Shown piece after piece: positions 1 to 10,329 of a stretch of 57,303 nt of DNA. Where the stretch lies: contig DQWD01000337.1 of NCBI GenBank assembly GCA_011042725.1, positions 1 to 57,303 of the forward strand. Reading direction: 5' to 3'. The notes beneath the pieces are model-generated. The model saw only the letters and a list, made by a program, of their open reading frames with translations. It searched no databases and was not told the origin of the DNA. Made by a program: the position numbers and the translations under genes. Positions within the stretch are counted from its first letter, which is position 1. The number at the start of each line of letters is the position of its first letter. The DNA is from Candidatus Aminicenantota bacterium. Lineage in GTDB: Bacteria; Acidobacteriota; Aminicenantia; Aminicenantales; Aminicenantaceae.

Positions 1-45
1 GAAAACTGGTGACATGGAAAACCGGTGACAGCTCACCTATTTACC
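1..45. repeat. REP-like dispersed repeat, copy A
   Basis: gaaaactggtgacatggaaaaccggtgacagctcacctatttacc; core GGTGA-cagc-TCACC hairpin. Confidence 0.75.
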
Positions 46-342
46 AGTTTTTTGTTTGGTAGAAAAAGGAATCATCGCCAAAGCGAGTGCCTGGAAAAAA
101 CCTTGCGCTTTTCCTGCCAAAAAGCTTACTCCTTCACCCATATTCTCCCTCAATCTTTTTCCTGCCTTAAAAGTCAGCTAGGAAATAAATAATCAATGGT
201 TTTCCAGTTCTGCTTAAGCCTGATGATAACAACAAGTTATCGTTTAGAATCCATCACTTTTCATATATTGTCGTTAATTAGAGTCCTGCTTTTTTAAATA
301 ACCAGAAATTGTCCACGGGGAAAACATAGAGAGGAGGAGATG

Positions 343-2526
343 TTATTTAGATGATAATCGACTTCCCCAAAAAAGAAAGAGTAAAGCCCCGGAAACAAGA
401 ATAATCAAATATTGGACCACCTTAGTCAAACCAAAAAGGGGAATGTAAAGGGAGGAAACTCCCAAAGCACCCACAAAAGAACCGAGGAGGTCAAGACCAT
501 AACTCAACCCCAAATGAGAGTGGGCATGGAGGTAGAGGCGGGTGGCGGCAATAAAAATATCTCCTCCCAGATAACCAAGAAGAAGAAAGGCTCCATAGTA
601 AATCAGGGGGCTGACGGGATGTCGAATTACTGCCCCAAGAATCACGAGGAAAATAATAAGAGAAGCTAATAAAAGCAAAAATCGGGGGAGAGGCGACCAA
701 GGTAGCTTCTGACTTACCAAGGCGCCGATGTATAAACCAAGCATGAAGCAAGAGAATAGAAGGGATAAAGCATGATAGAGGGAGCCGAACTGGGCTTGGT
801 AGGCAATAAGGAGAACTATTTCGGTGACAATAGAGATGAAGCCTAAACAGATAACTGGGAAGAGGATGAAATAAATTCTGTTTTTGACCACCAGCAAAGC
901 GAGAAAGAGTCCACTAAAGAGAAGGAGCAAGGGGAAATCAAGCAACCACCATCTTCCTCGTTGGGCCAAAAAAGAAAAAATAGTCATCTCTTGCCTCGAG
1001 AATTGTTTACCCCAGAGTAGAGCAGTAAAAAAATAGCAAATGGGGTTGGTATCGGTATTAAGACGGAAACTAGGATTTTGGAGGGCGGGGATGAGGATTT
1101 GTTGGCGCCAAGGATTAATTCGAGAAACTAAGTAACTTTTCGTCAGAAACTTTGTTGATATCGCCCATTTCTCGAGGTTCGACCTTAAAAAGGAAGGAGT
1201 AAGATTTAGCTTTCTTTCTGAAGAAATAAAAATATTTGTTTCTCCAGGGACGACCTCCACCCAAGCAAACACTGTTTTAAGGGTATTGTAAAGCGAAGAG
1301 AGGAGAAGTTGCCTCTCTTTGGAGATGTAGTTTTCCGAAGATGTTATCCGAAAAGCAAAAATACCACGGGGAGTAAGCTTTTGTTTAACCATTTGGAAGA
1401 ATTCAAGAGTGTAAAAACGATTCAGTTGGGCATTGATCGGGTCCGGAAGGTTGAGGATAATTACTTCATATTTTTTATTCACCTGGTTAAGATAGGCTCG
1501 TCCATCGGCAATTATTAGCTGAACTCGGGAAGAGTGGAGAGCTTTTTTTTCCTTTTCAGGAAGGAATTTAAGCGCCAGATCTATTAATTGGGGATCAATT
1601 TCCACGTAGTCGACTTGAGTAAATGGGTATTTGAGGGTTTCATCCAGTGTTCCTCCCAGGCCTCCTCCAATTAAGAGCATTTGGCGAGCCGTGGGGAATT
1701 GTAATAGAGGAAAGTGAATAATTTCTTCGGCTTGTTCTGGGTTGGGAAGACTAAAGTAGAGAGAATGGTTGGTGTATAAGGTTACTTGTTCTTGAGAAGC
1801 GATAAGCCCCAGTTTTCCATAGAGGCTATCTTGGCAAGCTTTCAGGGTAAAAGGCGACCAGTAAAGTTTTTCAGCTGGAAAATCAGCTAGCCAGAAGGTC
1901 GTCAGAATAGCTGTTAGACTGAGAAGAAAGCCGAGTTTCCGCGGTGATGACCAGATGATAAAAATGGCTGAACAACTTAACAAGACGATCAAGGCAAGGC
2001 TCTGCCAATTGGAAAAATAGGGAAGAATAACAAAATAGATGAGAACTCCTCCCCCAAACGAACCCAGAGCTTCCCGGAGGTAGGTTTTCTCTACTTGTCC
2101 ATTCAAATAATTGGCATTCCACACGAAGAGAATACCAAGGGGAAACCCGAGAAAAAAGCAGTAAATAAAGGAGGCGAAAATAATAGTTGCGAGACTGGCG
2201 GGTTCACCTGGCTGGAGAGAAAAGATGAACCGGGAGAAGCGAAGAAGAACAAAAACCCCCACAATTCCTCCCCCGTAAAGATAATAACCTTGGAAAAAAC
2301 GATCTATCTGGAATCGAAGGCGGGGACCGACTAAACTTCCGATACCCACCCAGAAAAGCCATGATCCCAAGCCAAAACCGAAAGTTAGTTCGTTTCCTTG
2401 AAAATAAGCGGAGAATTCTCTTAGAAAAATAACTTGAATGGAGAGAGAGAGAAATCCAAGAAGGAAGGGAGGAAGGAAAAGTTTTAATCCCAAATTCCGG
2501 GAATAGGAGTTTGACACTGGGGACAT
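343..2526 (-). CDS. Membrane protein with spermidine synthase-like (Rossmann methyltransferase-fold) domain flanked by multi-TM segments
   Basis: ORF 727 aa; many hydrophobic TM stretches; central LLIGGGLGGTLDETLKYP..VDYVEIDPQLIDLA..ADGRAYL..YEVIILNLPDP..NRFYTLEFF typical of SpeE-like domains. N-terminus overlaps the upstream gene by about 43 nt, so the true start may be further in (near 2493). Confidence 0.8.
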   Translation of the reverse strand: MSPVSNSYSRNLGLKLFLPPFLLGFLSLSIQVIFLREFSAYFQGNELTFGFGLGSWLFWVGIGSLVGPRLRFQIDRFFQGYYLYGGGIVGVFVLLRFSRFIFSLQPGEPASLATIIFASFIYCFFLGFPLGILFVWNANYLNGQVEKTYLREALGSFGGGVLIYFVILPYFSNWQSLALIVLLSCSAIFIIWSSPRKLGFLLSLTAILTTFWLADFPAEKLYWSPFTLKACQDSLYGKLGLIASQEQVTLYTNHSLYFSLPNPEQAEEIIHFPLLQFPTARQMLLIGGGLGGTLDETLKYPFTQVDYVEIDPQLIDLALKFLPEKEKKALHSSRVQLIIADGRAYLNQVNKKYEVIILNLPDPINAQLNRFYTLEFFQMVKQKLTPRGIFAFRITSSENYISKERQLLLSSLYNTLKTVFAWVEVVPGETNIFISSERKLNLTPSFLRSNLEKWAISTKFLTKSYLVSRINPWRQQILIPALQNPSFRLNTDTNPICYFFTALLWGKQFSRQEMTIFSFLAQRGRWWLLDFPLLLLFSGLFLALLVVKNRIYFILFPVICLGFISIVTEIVLLIAYQAQFGSLYHALSLLFSCFMLGLYIGALVSQKLPWSPLPRFLLLLASLIIFLVILGAVIRHPVSPLIYYGAFLLLGYLGGDIFIAATRLYLHAHSHLGLSYGLDLLGSFVGALGVSSLYIPLFGLTKVVQYLIILVSGALLFLFWGSRLSSK

Positions 2527-3605
2527 TTTCCATCTTTTAGATTAATTTTTGAAACTTCAAACCCCCATCTCTTGATCAGGAGAGTGCCACAACGGGGGCA
2601 ATAAGTGCTTTCGGCCTGATGGCCAGGAACATTGCCGATATAAACATAGTTGAGACCCTCCTCGCGGGCGATTTGATGGGCTCGTTCTAAAGTGGAAATT
2701 GGAGTGGGGGGGAGGTTTCGCAGAAGGTACATTGGATGGAAGCGAGAAAAGTGGAGAGGAACATCAGGTCCCACCTCGGCTTTTATCCAGCGAGAAAGAT
2801 TCTTTATTTCTTTGACTGAATCATTTAAAGTAGGAATAACAAGATAGACTATTTCGAGCCAAATCGGGCTGGCGGCAATTTTCTTAATCGCTTCGAGCAC
2901 TGGTTGGAGTTTACCCCGTACATATTGATCATAAAAATCCTGAGTAAAGGATTTTAGATCAACTTTAATGGCCTCAACCACGCTGATTAATTCCTCGAGA
3001 GGTTCGGGATTAATATGACCGCCGGTAACCACCACACTCTTCAGGCCAGCTCGGCGTCCTAATTTGGCTGTATCCACCATGTATTCGTAAAAAACCACTG
3101 GTTCAGTGTAGGTATAGGCGATAATCGGACAGTCGTATTTTTTGGCCGTATCGACCACCATTCGCGGAGGGAAGTCAAAGTGGTGGACTTGTTCAGGTCT
3201 TACCTGGGAGATTTCCCAATTTTGACAGAATTTACAATTGACATTACAACCGGCGGTAGCAAGGGAAAGGGTAATTTGGCCGGGATAAAAGTGGAAAAAA
3301 GGTTTTTTTTCGATGGGATCAACATGCACGGAACAAGCTTTTCCATAGACCAAAGTATAATAGGTGCCTTCAGAATTTTCTCGAACTCCACAATAGCCTC
3401 TTTCTTTGTTGCCGAGGCGACATTGGCGAGGGCAGAGCTGACACTCGATTTCTTTATCTGGCAATTTTTGGTAATAGCGAGCTTCGACTTTGGATAATTG
3501 AGGAGGTATTTCCAAAGCATCTAAATCCCGACAAATTTCAGGTAAGGCGCGAGGACCAAAGAGAGCCAAGCATGGGGTTGCTTTTAAAAATTCTCTTCTT
3601 TTCAT
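2484..3605 (-). CDS. amrS: AmmeMemoRadiSam system radical SAM enzyme (AmrS-like) with N-terminal Tat-like signal
   Basis: CxxxCxxC as CNVNCKFCQNW; N-terminal IECQLCPRQCRLGNKERGYCGVREN; MKRREFLKATPCLALFG twin-arginine-like leader; C-terminal CPRCG..CPQC zinc-ribbon-like motif. Confidence 0.85.
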   Translation of the reverse strand: MKRREFLKATPCLALFGPRALPEICRDLDALEIPPQLSKVEARYYQKLPDKEIECQLCPRQCRLGNKERGYCGVRENSEGTYYTLVYGKACSVHVDPIEKKPFFHFYPGQITLSLATAGCNVNCKFCQNWEISQVRPEQVHHFDFPPRMVVDTAKKYDCPIIAYTYTEPVVFYEYMVDTAKLGRRAGLKSVVVTGGHINPEPLEELISVVEAIKVDLKSFTQDFYDQYVRGKLQPVLEAIKKIAASPIWLEIVYLVIPTLNDSVKEIKNLSRWIKAEVGPDVPLHFSRFHPMYLLRNLPPTPISTLERAHQIAREEGLNYVYIGNVPGHQAESTYCPRCGTLLIKRWGFEVSKINLKDGKCPQCQTPIPGIWD

Positions 3606-4522
3606 CCTTCTACCTCAAGAATTTCCATGTTGGTTGAGGTGTGTCCTAAGCCTAAGGCTTCGGCGGTATGAAGATAACGAGGGGGGCGGTTTTCCTCCGC
3701 TAAGGAAGGAAGACCGGCGCGGCGGCGGAGTTGGTCGATTATCTGCCAACCTACGTGGTCAGCAGCCACCGGATCAAGGCTAAAAATAAGTTTATTCTCC
3801 CGGGAAGCCCAGCGGGGATGGTAAGAAGGCCCTCGATGGAATTGGACGAGCAGGGCATCAATAATGGTCAAGCGATGCTTGGCCTTGATGGGAGGCGTGG
3901 TGCAGAGCTCGGCCACAAAGGGATCACAGTTTTGGTCGTGATACTTGTTGGGGTTATGGATGGCTCCGAAGTAGTTTTTTAATCCGGCGGTGACTCCAGC
4001 CAGGCCATGGTCTTTCAAAATGGCGAGACTAAGGGAATGGTGAATGAATTTGGACTGGATGTGCGAAAAGAGGCTGCCGATATTGGTCGTCATAGTTAAT
4101 TTTGACTCGTAGCCAACCCCTTTGGTATCGGTCCCGAAGACTTGTATTTTGCCCCTTTGCTGGAGGCGGTAACCAGCTTTCTTAAGTTCCCGATTGGTTC
4201 TATCCCAGATGATGATTCTGCTCAAACCAGGGTGATTTTCAGCCAGAATCTGGCTCAATGTTAAAGCTACTTCCGGTCGTGTCGATAGTTTTTTGCCGGC
4301 GATGGTATTAATTTTAACTCCCACTTTGCCTGGGCGAGGAAAAATTTGCAGGAGAACTTCTTTGAGAGCGAGGTTGTCAAATAAAGAACGGAGAGACTTT
4401 ATAACGATATTTTTTAACCGGGCAATATTTATATCTCCGTTTTTGCTTAGAATTTCACCATGAGCGACAATAACTTTTGCCATCTGTAAATTAAAGTTAC
4501 TCTTCAAAGTAAGAGTTGTCAA
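3602..4522 (-). CDS. DUF362 domain-containing protein
   Basis: VGVKINTIAGKKLSTRPEVALTLSQIL..IIIWDRTNRELKKAGY..LKDHGLAGVTAGLKNYFGAIHNPNKYHDQNCDPFVAEL; 4-nt overlap with amrS. Confidence 0.75.
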   Translation of the reverse strand: MTTLTLKSNFNLQMAKVIVAHGEILSKNGDINIARLKNIVIKSLRSLFDNLALKEVLLQIFPRPGKVGVKINTIAGKKLSTRPEVALTLSQILAENHPGLSRIIIWDRTNRELKKAGYRLQQRGKIQVFGTDTKGVGYESKLTMTTNIGSLFSHIQSKFIHHSLSLAILKDHGLAGVTAGLKNYFGAIHNPNKYHDQNCDPFVAELCTTPPIKAKHRLTIIDALLVQFHRGPSYHPRWASRENKLIFSLDPVAADHVGWQIIDQLRRRAGLPSLAEENRPPRYLHTAEALGLGHTSTNMEILEVEG

Positions 4523-4714
4523 TCAGGTCTATTGGCCTAAATGTTTTTATTTATTGTTAATCAATCTTGGTTCTGGAGGGCGTTTTATTTAGAAGTGACT
4601 CTTTGGTGCTTTTTATATTGCCCCTAAGAGAGCAAATTAGCTATACTAGAAAACTAGCTACATTATAGAAATAGTTGGTAATTAGTTATGATAATTCTTA
4701 AAGGAGAGTTATAA

Positions 4715-5623
4715 ATGAGAAAAAAGCGAATCCATTTAGGATTTTTATTGGGCGCTATTCTCGGGAGTTTTATTTTTCTAGGGAAAGGAGAAGCTCTTAC
4801 CCCCCTGGAAGGTTATTTACCCCAAATTGAGGGGTGGGTGATTAAGGGGGAAGTTCTTAAATTTTCGCCGGAGAATTTGTTTGAGTACATAGATGGAGCC
4901 GCCGAGGCTTATCTTTCCTATAATTTCCAAACTCTGGTTGCCGCTGAGTATCAGAAAAAAGATAGCCAGCAAACTGTCTCGGTGGAGATATATGATATGG
5001 GATCGGTAAAAAACGCCTTTGGCATTTACAGCGCTGAAAGATACCCTGAATCTAAGTTTATCCCTCTCGGCCTTCAAGGCTATGAAGAGGAAGGTGTTTT
5101 GAATTTTTTGGTCTCTCATTTCTATGTGAAATTACTTTCTTTTGAAACTGAAAATTCTGGGGAAAACATCCTCCGGGTTATGGCCGAGGACATTGTTGAG
5201 CGAATCGGGGAGAAAGGAGATTGGCCTTTACCTTTAAAGGTCTTGCCTGTCCAGGGGAAGGTTGCTAACAGCGAGAAATTCATCCTGAAGAATTTTCTGG
5301 GGTATCATTTTCTTCACGATGGATATTTAGCTCATTATCGTTGGAATTCAATTGAGTTCGATTGTTTTATTATTGACGCCACCGATGGCCCCGAGGCTCA
5401 AAGAATGGTTGATCAATATCTTCAGCTTAAAAAGGAAGGAGGACCGAAAAAGATTGCCTCCGGAAAAGGATATCAGCTACGAGATCGTTATTACCAAAAT
5501 GTTTTCCTCGCCCGCCAGGGCAAGTTTGTCGTCGGAGTCATGAAGATTCCTGATGACCAACAAGAACTAGGATTAATTTATCTTCAAGCACTTCTTAAAA
5601 ATTGTCCTGGGTCATACCAATAG
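4715..5623 (+). CDS. Secreted conserved protein, DUF6599-like
   Basis: Signal peptide; FEYIDGAAEAYLSYNF...VEIYDMGSVKNAFGIYSAERYPE; upstream RBS aaaggag. Confidence 0.55.
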   Translation: MRKKRIHLGFLLGAILGSFIFLGKGEALTPLEGYLPQIEGWVIKGEVLKFSPENLFEYIDGAAEAYLSYNFQTLVAAEYQKKDSQQTVSVEIYDMGSVKNAFGIYSAERYPESKFIPLGLQGYEEEGVLNFLVSHFYVKLLSFETENSGENILRVMAEDIVERIGEKGDWPLPLKVLPVQGKVANSEKFILKNFLGYHFLHDGYLAHYRWNSIEFDCFIIDATDGPEAQRMVDQYLQLKKEGGPKKIASGKGYQLRDRYYQNVFLARQGKFVVGVMKIPDDQQELGLIYLQALLKNCPGSYQ

Positions 5624-5634
5624 CTATCAGTAGG

Positions 5635-5674
5635 GGTCGGGCCGTGCTATCTATTTGATAATAAATGAATTAAG
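5635..5674. repeat. Dispersed intergenic repeat, copy 1 (GGTCGGGCCGTGCYATCT + AT-rich tail)
   Basis: ggtcgggccgtgctatctatttgataataaatgaattaag; matches 18422-18457. Confidence 0.6.
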
Positions 5675-5683
5675 TAACATACA

Positions 5684-5720
5684 ACCCTTAAAATCTACCT
5701 TGTAACTAGATTTTAAGGGT
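5684..5720. terminator. Perfect 14-bp inverted repeat between convergent genes (possible bidirectional terminator)
   Basis: ACCCTTAAAATCTA ccttgtaac TAGATTTTAAGGGT read directly; between the convergent genes ending at 5623 (+) and 5827 (-). Confidence 0.5.
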
Positions 5721-5826
5721 AAAAAATCGCTTTTTAGCAGAATTAATTAGAATCAATTCTATTATATTACTTAGGAAGTCTCAAAAAGAAAGCTTTACTT
5801 CGCTGTTCTAAATTACCTCCAGAGTT

Positions 5827-6192
5827 TTACAGTAAATGTTGTTCTTGGAGGTAATTCTTGACCTGGCTGTATTCCTCATCAAGGGTAGCAATAATTTGGC
5901 TTAGTTTTTTTTCGTCTTTTACCTTGCTTGCCTGTTCAAGATCCAAGAAAAGCTTCTCCAGGGAAATTAAGCTAAGATTGCCTGAAGCTCCTTTTAAGGA
6001 ATGACTTATCTCTTGGACAGTTTGGAAGTCTTTGTTTTGCCAGGCATTTTTGATTCCTGCCACTTTAGATTCAAATTCTTCTTCATAAATAGATAAAAGT
6101 TCCCGGAGAAAGTCTTTATCTCCTCCCGTTCGCTCTAGAGCGGAATCCAAGTCAAACAATGCTTGGGGATTTTTCTGGTGGTTTTTAGCCAT
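5827..6192 (-). CDS. Hpt (histidine phosphotransfer) domain protein
   Basis: ISHSLKGASGNLSLISLEKLFLDLEQA Hpt motif; overlaps the upstream response-regulator gene by 8 nt. Confidence 0.85.
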   Translation of the reverse strand: MAKNHQKNPQALFDLDSALERTGGDKDFLRELLSIYEEEFESKVAGIKNAWQNKDFQTVQEISHSLKGASGNLSLISLEKLFLDLEQASKVKDEKKLSQIIATLDEEYSQVKNYLQEQHLL

Positions 6193-7198
6193 GAGTTACT
6201 CCTTTCAGTGAGTAAGGGCGAGAGGCGATGATAACTTGATTTCGCCCTTTTGTTTTAGCTTGGTAAAGAGCTTGGTCGCAAGTTTTGATCAAACTCTGTG
6301 GGGTTGGGTGGGAGAAAACCTCCGAAGATGTTGCTCCGCCACTTAAAGTTGGCCGCAGCACAGTTTTATCGGCTAAGCGAATTTTTAGTCTGGCTACCGA
6401 TTTTAGGAGACGCTGGCTAATATGAGTTACATCGGCTATTCCACATTTGGGCAACACGATAATCAGTTCATCACCTCCGTAACGCCCAATTTGATCATAT
6501 TTGCGAATGTTCTTTTTTAGTTGGCGGGCGATTTTTTTTAAAACAATATCGCCTGCAGGGTGACCATAGGTATCGTTAATTTTCTTAAAATGGTCAATAT
6601 CAAACATGATAACACCAACTGTTTGGTTTTCTCTTTCTCCCCGGGCTAACTCAGAGGAAATATCAATGAGAATTTGACGCCTTGTTTTAATATTGAGAAG
6701 GCTATCAGTGGTCGCTAGTTTTTCTAATTTTTTTTGATATGCCAAAAGTTGTCTTTCGAGAGATATAATTCTGATTCCAGCCTGAAGTCGAGCTTTCAAT
6801 TCCAGGGGATGGAAGGGCTTGGTGATATAATCATCTGCTCCAGCTTTGAATCCTTCAGCTAAGTCTTGAATCTTATTTCGAGCCGTGACAAGAACGATAT
6901 AAGTGTAAGTATTTCTTTGCTGATCGATGGTTCTAATTTTACGAGCTAAATCTGGTCCGCTTAAATGAGGCATCATCCAATCGAGGATGACAAGGGGAAT
7001 TCTTCGGCGCCGGAAAATTTCGAGGGCTTTTTTACCATCGGCCACTACCAAAGCTTCATATCCCCAATCTTTAAGGTTTTTAGCGATTAAGCGTTGAGTT
7101 ACAGGTTCATCTTCGGCAACGAGAATTAACCAATTCTTTAATTGAACATTAAATTTCTTCCTCGGCAAATTCTCTCTTGTTATTTTGGCTTTTTTCAT
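6185..7198 (-). CDS. Response regulator with REC and GGDEF (GGDEL variant) domains
   Basis: [73 protein letters not shown]. Confidence 0.9.
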   Translation of the reverse strand: MKKAKITRENLPRKKFNVQLKNWLILVAEDEPVTQRLIAKNLKDWGYEALVVADGKKALEIFRRRRIPLVILDWMMPHLSGPDLARKIRTIDQQRNTYTYIVLVTARNKIQDLAEGFKAGADDYITKPFHPLELKARLQAGIRIISLERQLLAYQKKLEKLATTDSLLNIKTRRQILIDISSELARGERENQTVGVIMFDIDHFKKINDTYGHPAGDIVLKKIARQLKKNIRKYDQIGRYGGDELIIVLPKCGIADVTHISQRLLKSVARLKIRLADKTVLRPTLSGGATSSEVFSHPTPQSLIKTCDQALYQAKTKGRNQVIIASRPYSLKGVTHG

Positions 7199-10100
7199 CT
7201 AATTTGGCTTTTTCTTTGACTGCATTACCCTAGAAATAACGTTTTCCAGTTCTTCCATTTTGAGAGGCTTAGCTATATAATCATCCATTCCGGCGGCTAA
7301 GCATTTTTCTCGGTCTCCTTTCAGAGCATGAGCCGTCATGGCAACGATGGGGACGTGGGATTTCGTTTTCCTTTCCTTTTCTCTTATTTTTCGAGTTGCG
7401 GTTAGACCGTCCATTTTCGGCATCTGCACATCCATAAGGATAAGGTCAAATTTTCCCTTCTCCAGAACTTTAAGTACATCCTCCCCCGAAACCACGGCCT
7501 TGACCCGGTGTCCCATTTTTGTCAAGAAATTGATCGCTACTTTCTGATTAATAATGTTATCCTCAGCCAATAAAATGGAATATTTTTCCCTGAACTCACG
7601 AATTGAATGGCGGGTAATAAGCGGCCTCTCCTCTTGAGGATATGGTTTTGTGCCGAGGGTGAGCAAAATAGCGTCCAGAAGGTCGGATTGTTTGATCGGT
7701 TTATTTAAATAAGCAGATATTCCCAATTGGCGACAAAAAGCAGCATCACCCGGCGATCCCACGGAGGTTAAAACAATCATCAGCGGGGAAGGGCTTATTT
7801 TTTCTTTAATTTTTTTAGCCAGAGTAAATCCATCCATCCGCGGCATATGCATATCCATGATGACTAAATCAAAAGGTTTTCCTCCTTGGCAAGCTAATTG
7901 CAAAAGCCGAAGAGCTTTATGAGAAGAGGCGGCTTCGGCGGCTTTCATTCGCCACGAAGTAAGCATTTCAGAGACGATTTTCCGATTGGTTTGGTTATCA
8001 TCGACGACCAGCACTCTTAAACCATCAAGATTTTCCACTGATTCGGAGAAAAGGGGCTTTCTTTTTTTGTGAGGAAGACCAAAACCAACTGTAAAGTGGA
8101 AGGTGCTTCCCTTACGGGGGATGCTTTCGACCCAGATTTTTCCTCCCATCATTTCAATAATTCTTTTACAAATAGTTAATCCAAGGCCAGTGCCGCCATA
8201 GCGACGAGTAATGGAGCTATCAGCTTGGGAGAAGGCTTTAAATATTTCTTTCTGTTGCTTAGCAGATATGCCTACTCCTGTGTCCCGGACTTGAAAGTGA
8301 AGATGGACCCAATTTTTAGTTTTTTCTATTTCTTCGACAGATACCTCTACTTCTCCGCGAGGAGTGAATTTAATGGCATTATTGACAAGATTGACAAGGA
8401 CTTGGCGGAGACGTCCGGGATCGCCGATAACATCATAATTTATATTCGGTGGAATATGACAAAGCAATTCAAGGTTCTTTTGCTGAGCGCCTAGAGCTAG
8501 CGAAGATACAGAGTTATGAATAGTATCCTGGAGATTAAAAATAGTTTGTTCAAGTTCAATTCGTTTGGCCTCAATTTTGGAAAAATCTAAGATTTCGTTA
8601 ATGAGATCCATGAGAGTTTCGGCTGATTCGCGGATTGCCATCATGTATTCGCGCTGTTCAGGAGAGAGAGAAGTGTGCAGCATTAATTGGGTCATTCCAA
8701 TTATTCCGTTCATCGGGGTTCGAATCTCATGGCTCATATTGGCTAGAAATTCGCTTTTGGCTTGGCTAGCTTCCTGAGCTTTGTGGCGGGCCTCAACAAG
8801 TTCGCTAACATCAATAAGGTTGAGAATAAATCCCTCATATTTTTCTTGGCGGAAAATAGGTTGAACCCGGAAGAGCATGCTCAGTTTTCGAAATGCTCCT
8901 TCCACAACCATCATTTCTTTTTTATGTCCTAGCTTGAAAGCGCTGGCTTCTTGCTTAATTTTTTGGGTGGCTTCTCCTTTAGGCAGTACTTGCCAGGCTG
9001 ATTTTCCGAGAAGAGAGGTCTTTTTTCGTTTGACTAGTCGACAAAAGTACTCGTTAACTTCGATGATTTTATCTTGAGAGTTGACAAAAACTACTCCTTC
9101 TTCCATTCCTGAAATCATGGCCGTTAACTTGGTCGTTTCTTTTTGCAGGGCTTCTTGGGTTTTTTTGAGCTCACTTATGTCCACGATTGATTCTAGAAGG
9201 TAATCTTTCCTTTGCATTTTGATGGGAATTACGCTTTTCAAGATGTCAATTTTTTGGCCTAGGCTGTCGGTAAGAAAAGTTTCCTCGTTATTAACTGTTT
9301 GATGAAGGTTCACCACCGGGCATTTCCGGTCTTTCTGGGTGCAGAAAAAGTCGAAACATTCCCGGCCGATGATTTTTTTCGGAGTCAATTTGAGGATTTT
9401 AACCGCCGCAGGATTAACCTCAACAATCCGGAAATTTTGGGAGTCGACAATTATTATGCCGGTGTTGAGATGGTTGAGAATTGATTTTAGACGTTGGGCG
9501 TTGTTTTTTATTTCCTCTTCAGCTAACTTTTCTTTGGTTATATCCCGGTAAATTCCATAGAGCGCGTGCAGCTGGCCGTCAATTTTAATTGGCGAGGCAA
9601 GAACAGAGACATAGATTTGGCGCCCATCTTTACGTCTCCGGCGAGCCTCGAATGAAACTTTTTTGCCTAATGCAACCTTTTTGGTTATTTCGATTGCCTT
9701 GACATGGTTATTTTCGGGGGTGATGAGGTCATCGATTTGTTGGCCAATTATTTCGGAGGAAGAATAACCGAAAATTTGCCCGAACTTTCGATTAACACGG
9801 ATGGCTCGGCCTTGGATATCCAAGAGCGCAATGCCTTCTTCGGCGTTTTTAAATAGACAATCAAGCAGAATTTTTTCCCTCTTGAGTTTTTCTTCGATTT
9901 CTTGCTGGTGACTGACATCAATCCAGGTGGTAACGTAGAATAGAAATTCATTTTGGTGGTGGACAGGAAAGGAAACAATTCTTACCCAAGAAGGATGTCC
10001 CTTTTTATCAATGAAGGGCAAAGTTATCCGAAAAGTGCCTTTTTGAAGAGCATAATTTAATTTCTTTTGGTAGTTAGCCTTTTCTTCAGGAGGCCACCAA

Positions 10101-10291
10101 GGAAAAGGAGGGGTTTGACCTAACAGTTCGTTAAGGGAAAAACCTGAAAGCCGACAAAAGGCTTGGTTAACATAGCTGACCTTCTTTTCTTTATCAAGGA
10201 TTAGGATAGGTAGTTTATTACTATCGATCAGAGAGCGCCAGATGTCTTTTTTCTCTAAGTTAGTAATAAGGCTGAAAGTATTTAGTTTCAT
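7199..10291 (-). CDS. Hybrid histidine kinase: multiple PAS domains, HisKA, HATPase_c, two REC domains
   Basis: PAS repeats; H-box [18 protein letters not shown] boxes [41 protein letters not shown].., [27 protein letters not shown]. Confidence 0.95.
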   Translation of the reverse strand: MKLNTFSLITNLEKKDIWRSLIDSNKLPILILDKEKKVSYVNQAFCRLSGFSLNELLGQTPPFPWWPPEEKANYQKKLNYALQKGTFRITLPFIDKKGHPSWVRIVSFPVHHQNEFLFYVTTWIDVSHQQEIEEKLKREKILLDCLFKNAEEGIALLDIQGRAIRVNRKFGQIFGYSSSEIIGQQIDDLITPENNHVKAIEITKKVALGKKVSFEARRRRKDGRQIYVSVLASPIKIDGQLHALYGIYRDITKEKLAEEEIKNNAQRLKSILNHLNTGIIIVDSQNFRIVEVNPAAVKILKLTPKKIIGRECFDFFCTQKDRKCPVVNLHQTVNNEETFLTDSLGQKIDILKSVIPIKMQRKDYLLESIVDISELKKTQEALQKETTKLTAMISGMEEGVVFVNSQDKIIEVNEYFCRLVKRKKTSLLGKSAWQVLPKGEATQKIKQEASAFKLGHKKEMMVVEGAFRKLSMLFRVQPIFRQEKYEGFILNLIDVSELVEARHKAQEASQAKSEFLANMSHEIRTPMNGIIGMTQLMLHTSLSPEQREYMMAIRESAETLMDLINEILDFSKIEAKRIELEQTIFNLQDTIHNSVSSLALGAQQKNLELLCHIPPNINYDVIGDPGRLRQVLVNLVNNAIKFTPRGEVEVSVEEIEKTKNWVHLHFQVRDTGVGISAKQQKEIFKAFSQADSSITRRYGGTGLGLTICKRIIEMMGGKIWVESIPRKGSTFHFTVGFGLPHKKRKPLFSESVENLDGLRVLVVDDNQTNRKIVSEMLTSWRMKAAEAASSHKALRLLQLACQGGKPFDLVIMDMHMPRMDGFTLAKKIKEKISPSPLMIVLTSVGSPGDAAFCRQLGISAYLNKPIKQSDLLDAILLTLGTKPYPQEERPLITRHSIREFREKYSILLAEDNIINQKVAINFLTKMGHRVKAVVSGEDVLKVLEKGKFDLILMDVQMPKMDGLTATRKIREKERKTKSHVPIVAMTAHALKGDREKCLAAGMDDYIAKPLKMEELENVISRVMQSKKKPN

Positions 10292-10329
10292 GGTAACTTT
10301 CTTTCCCTTGGTAATTCCTTGTTTATTCT

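Noticed and set aside
8718-8727. GGTTCGAATC, identical to a tRNA T-loop consensus
   Set aside because: Falls inside the hybrid kinase H-box coding region ([12 protein letters not shown]); no acceptor or anticodon stems around it.
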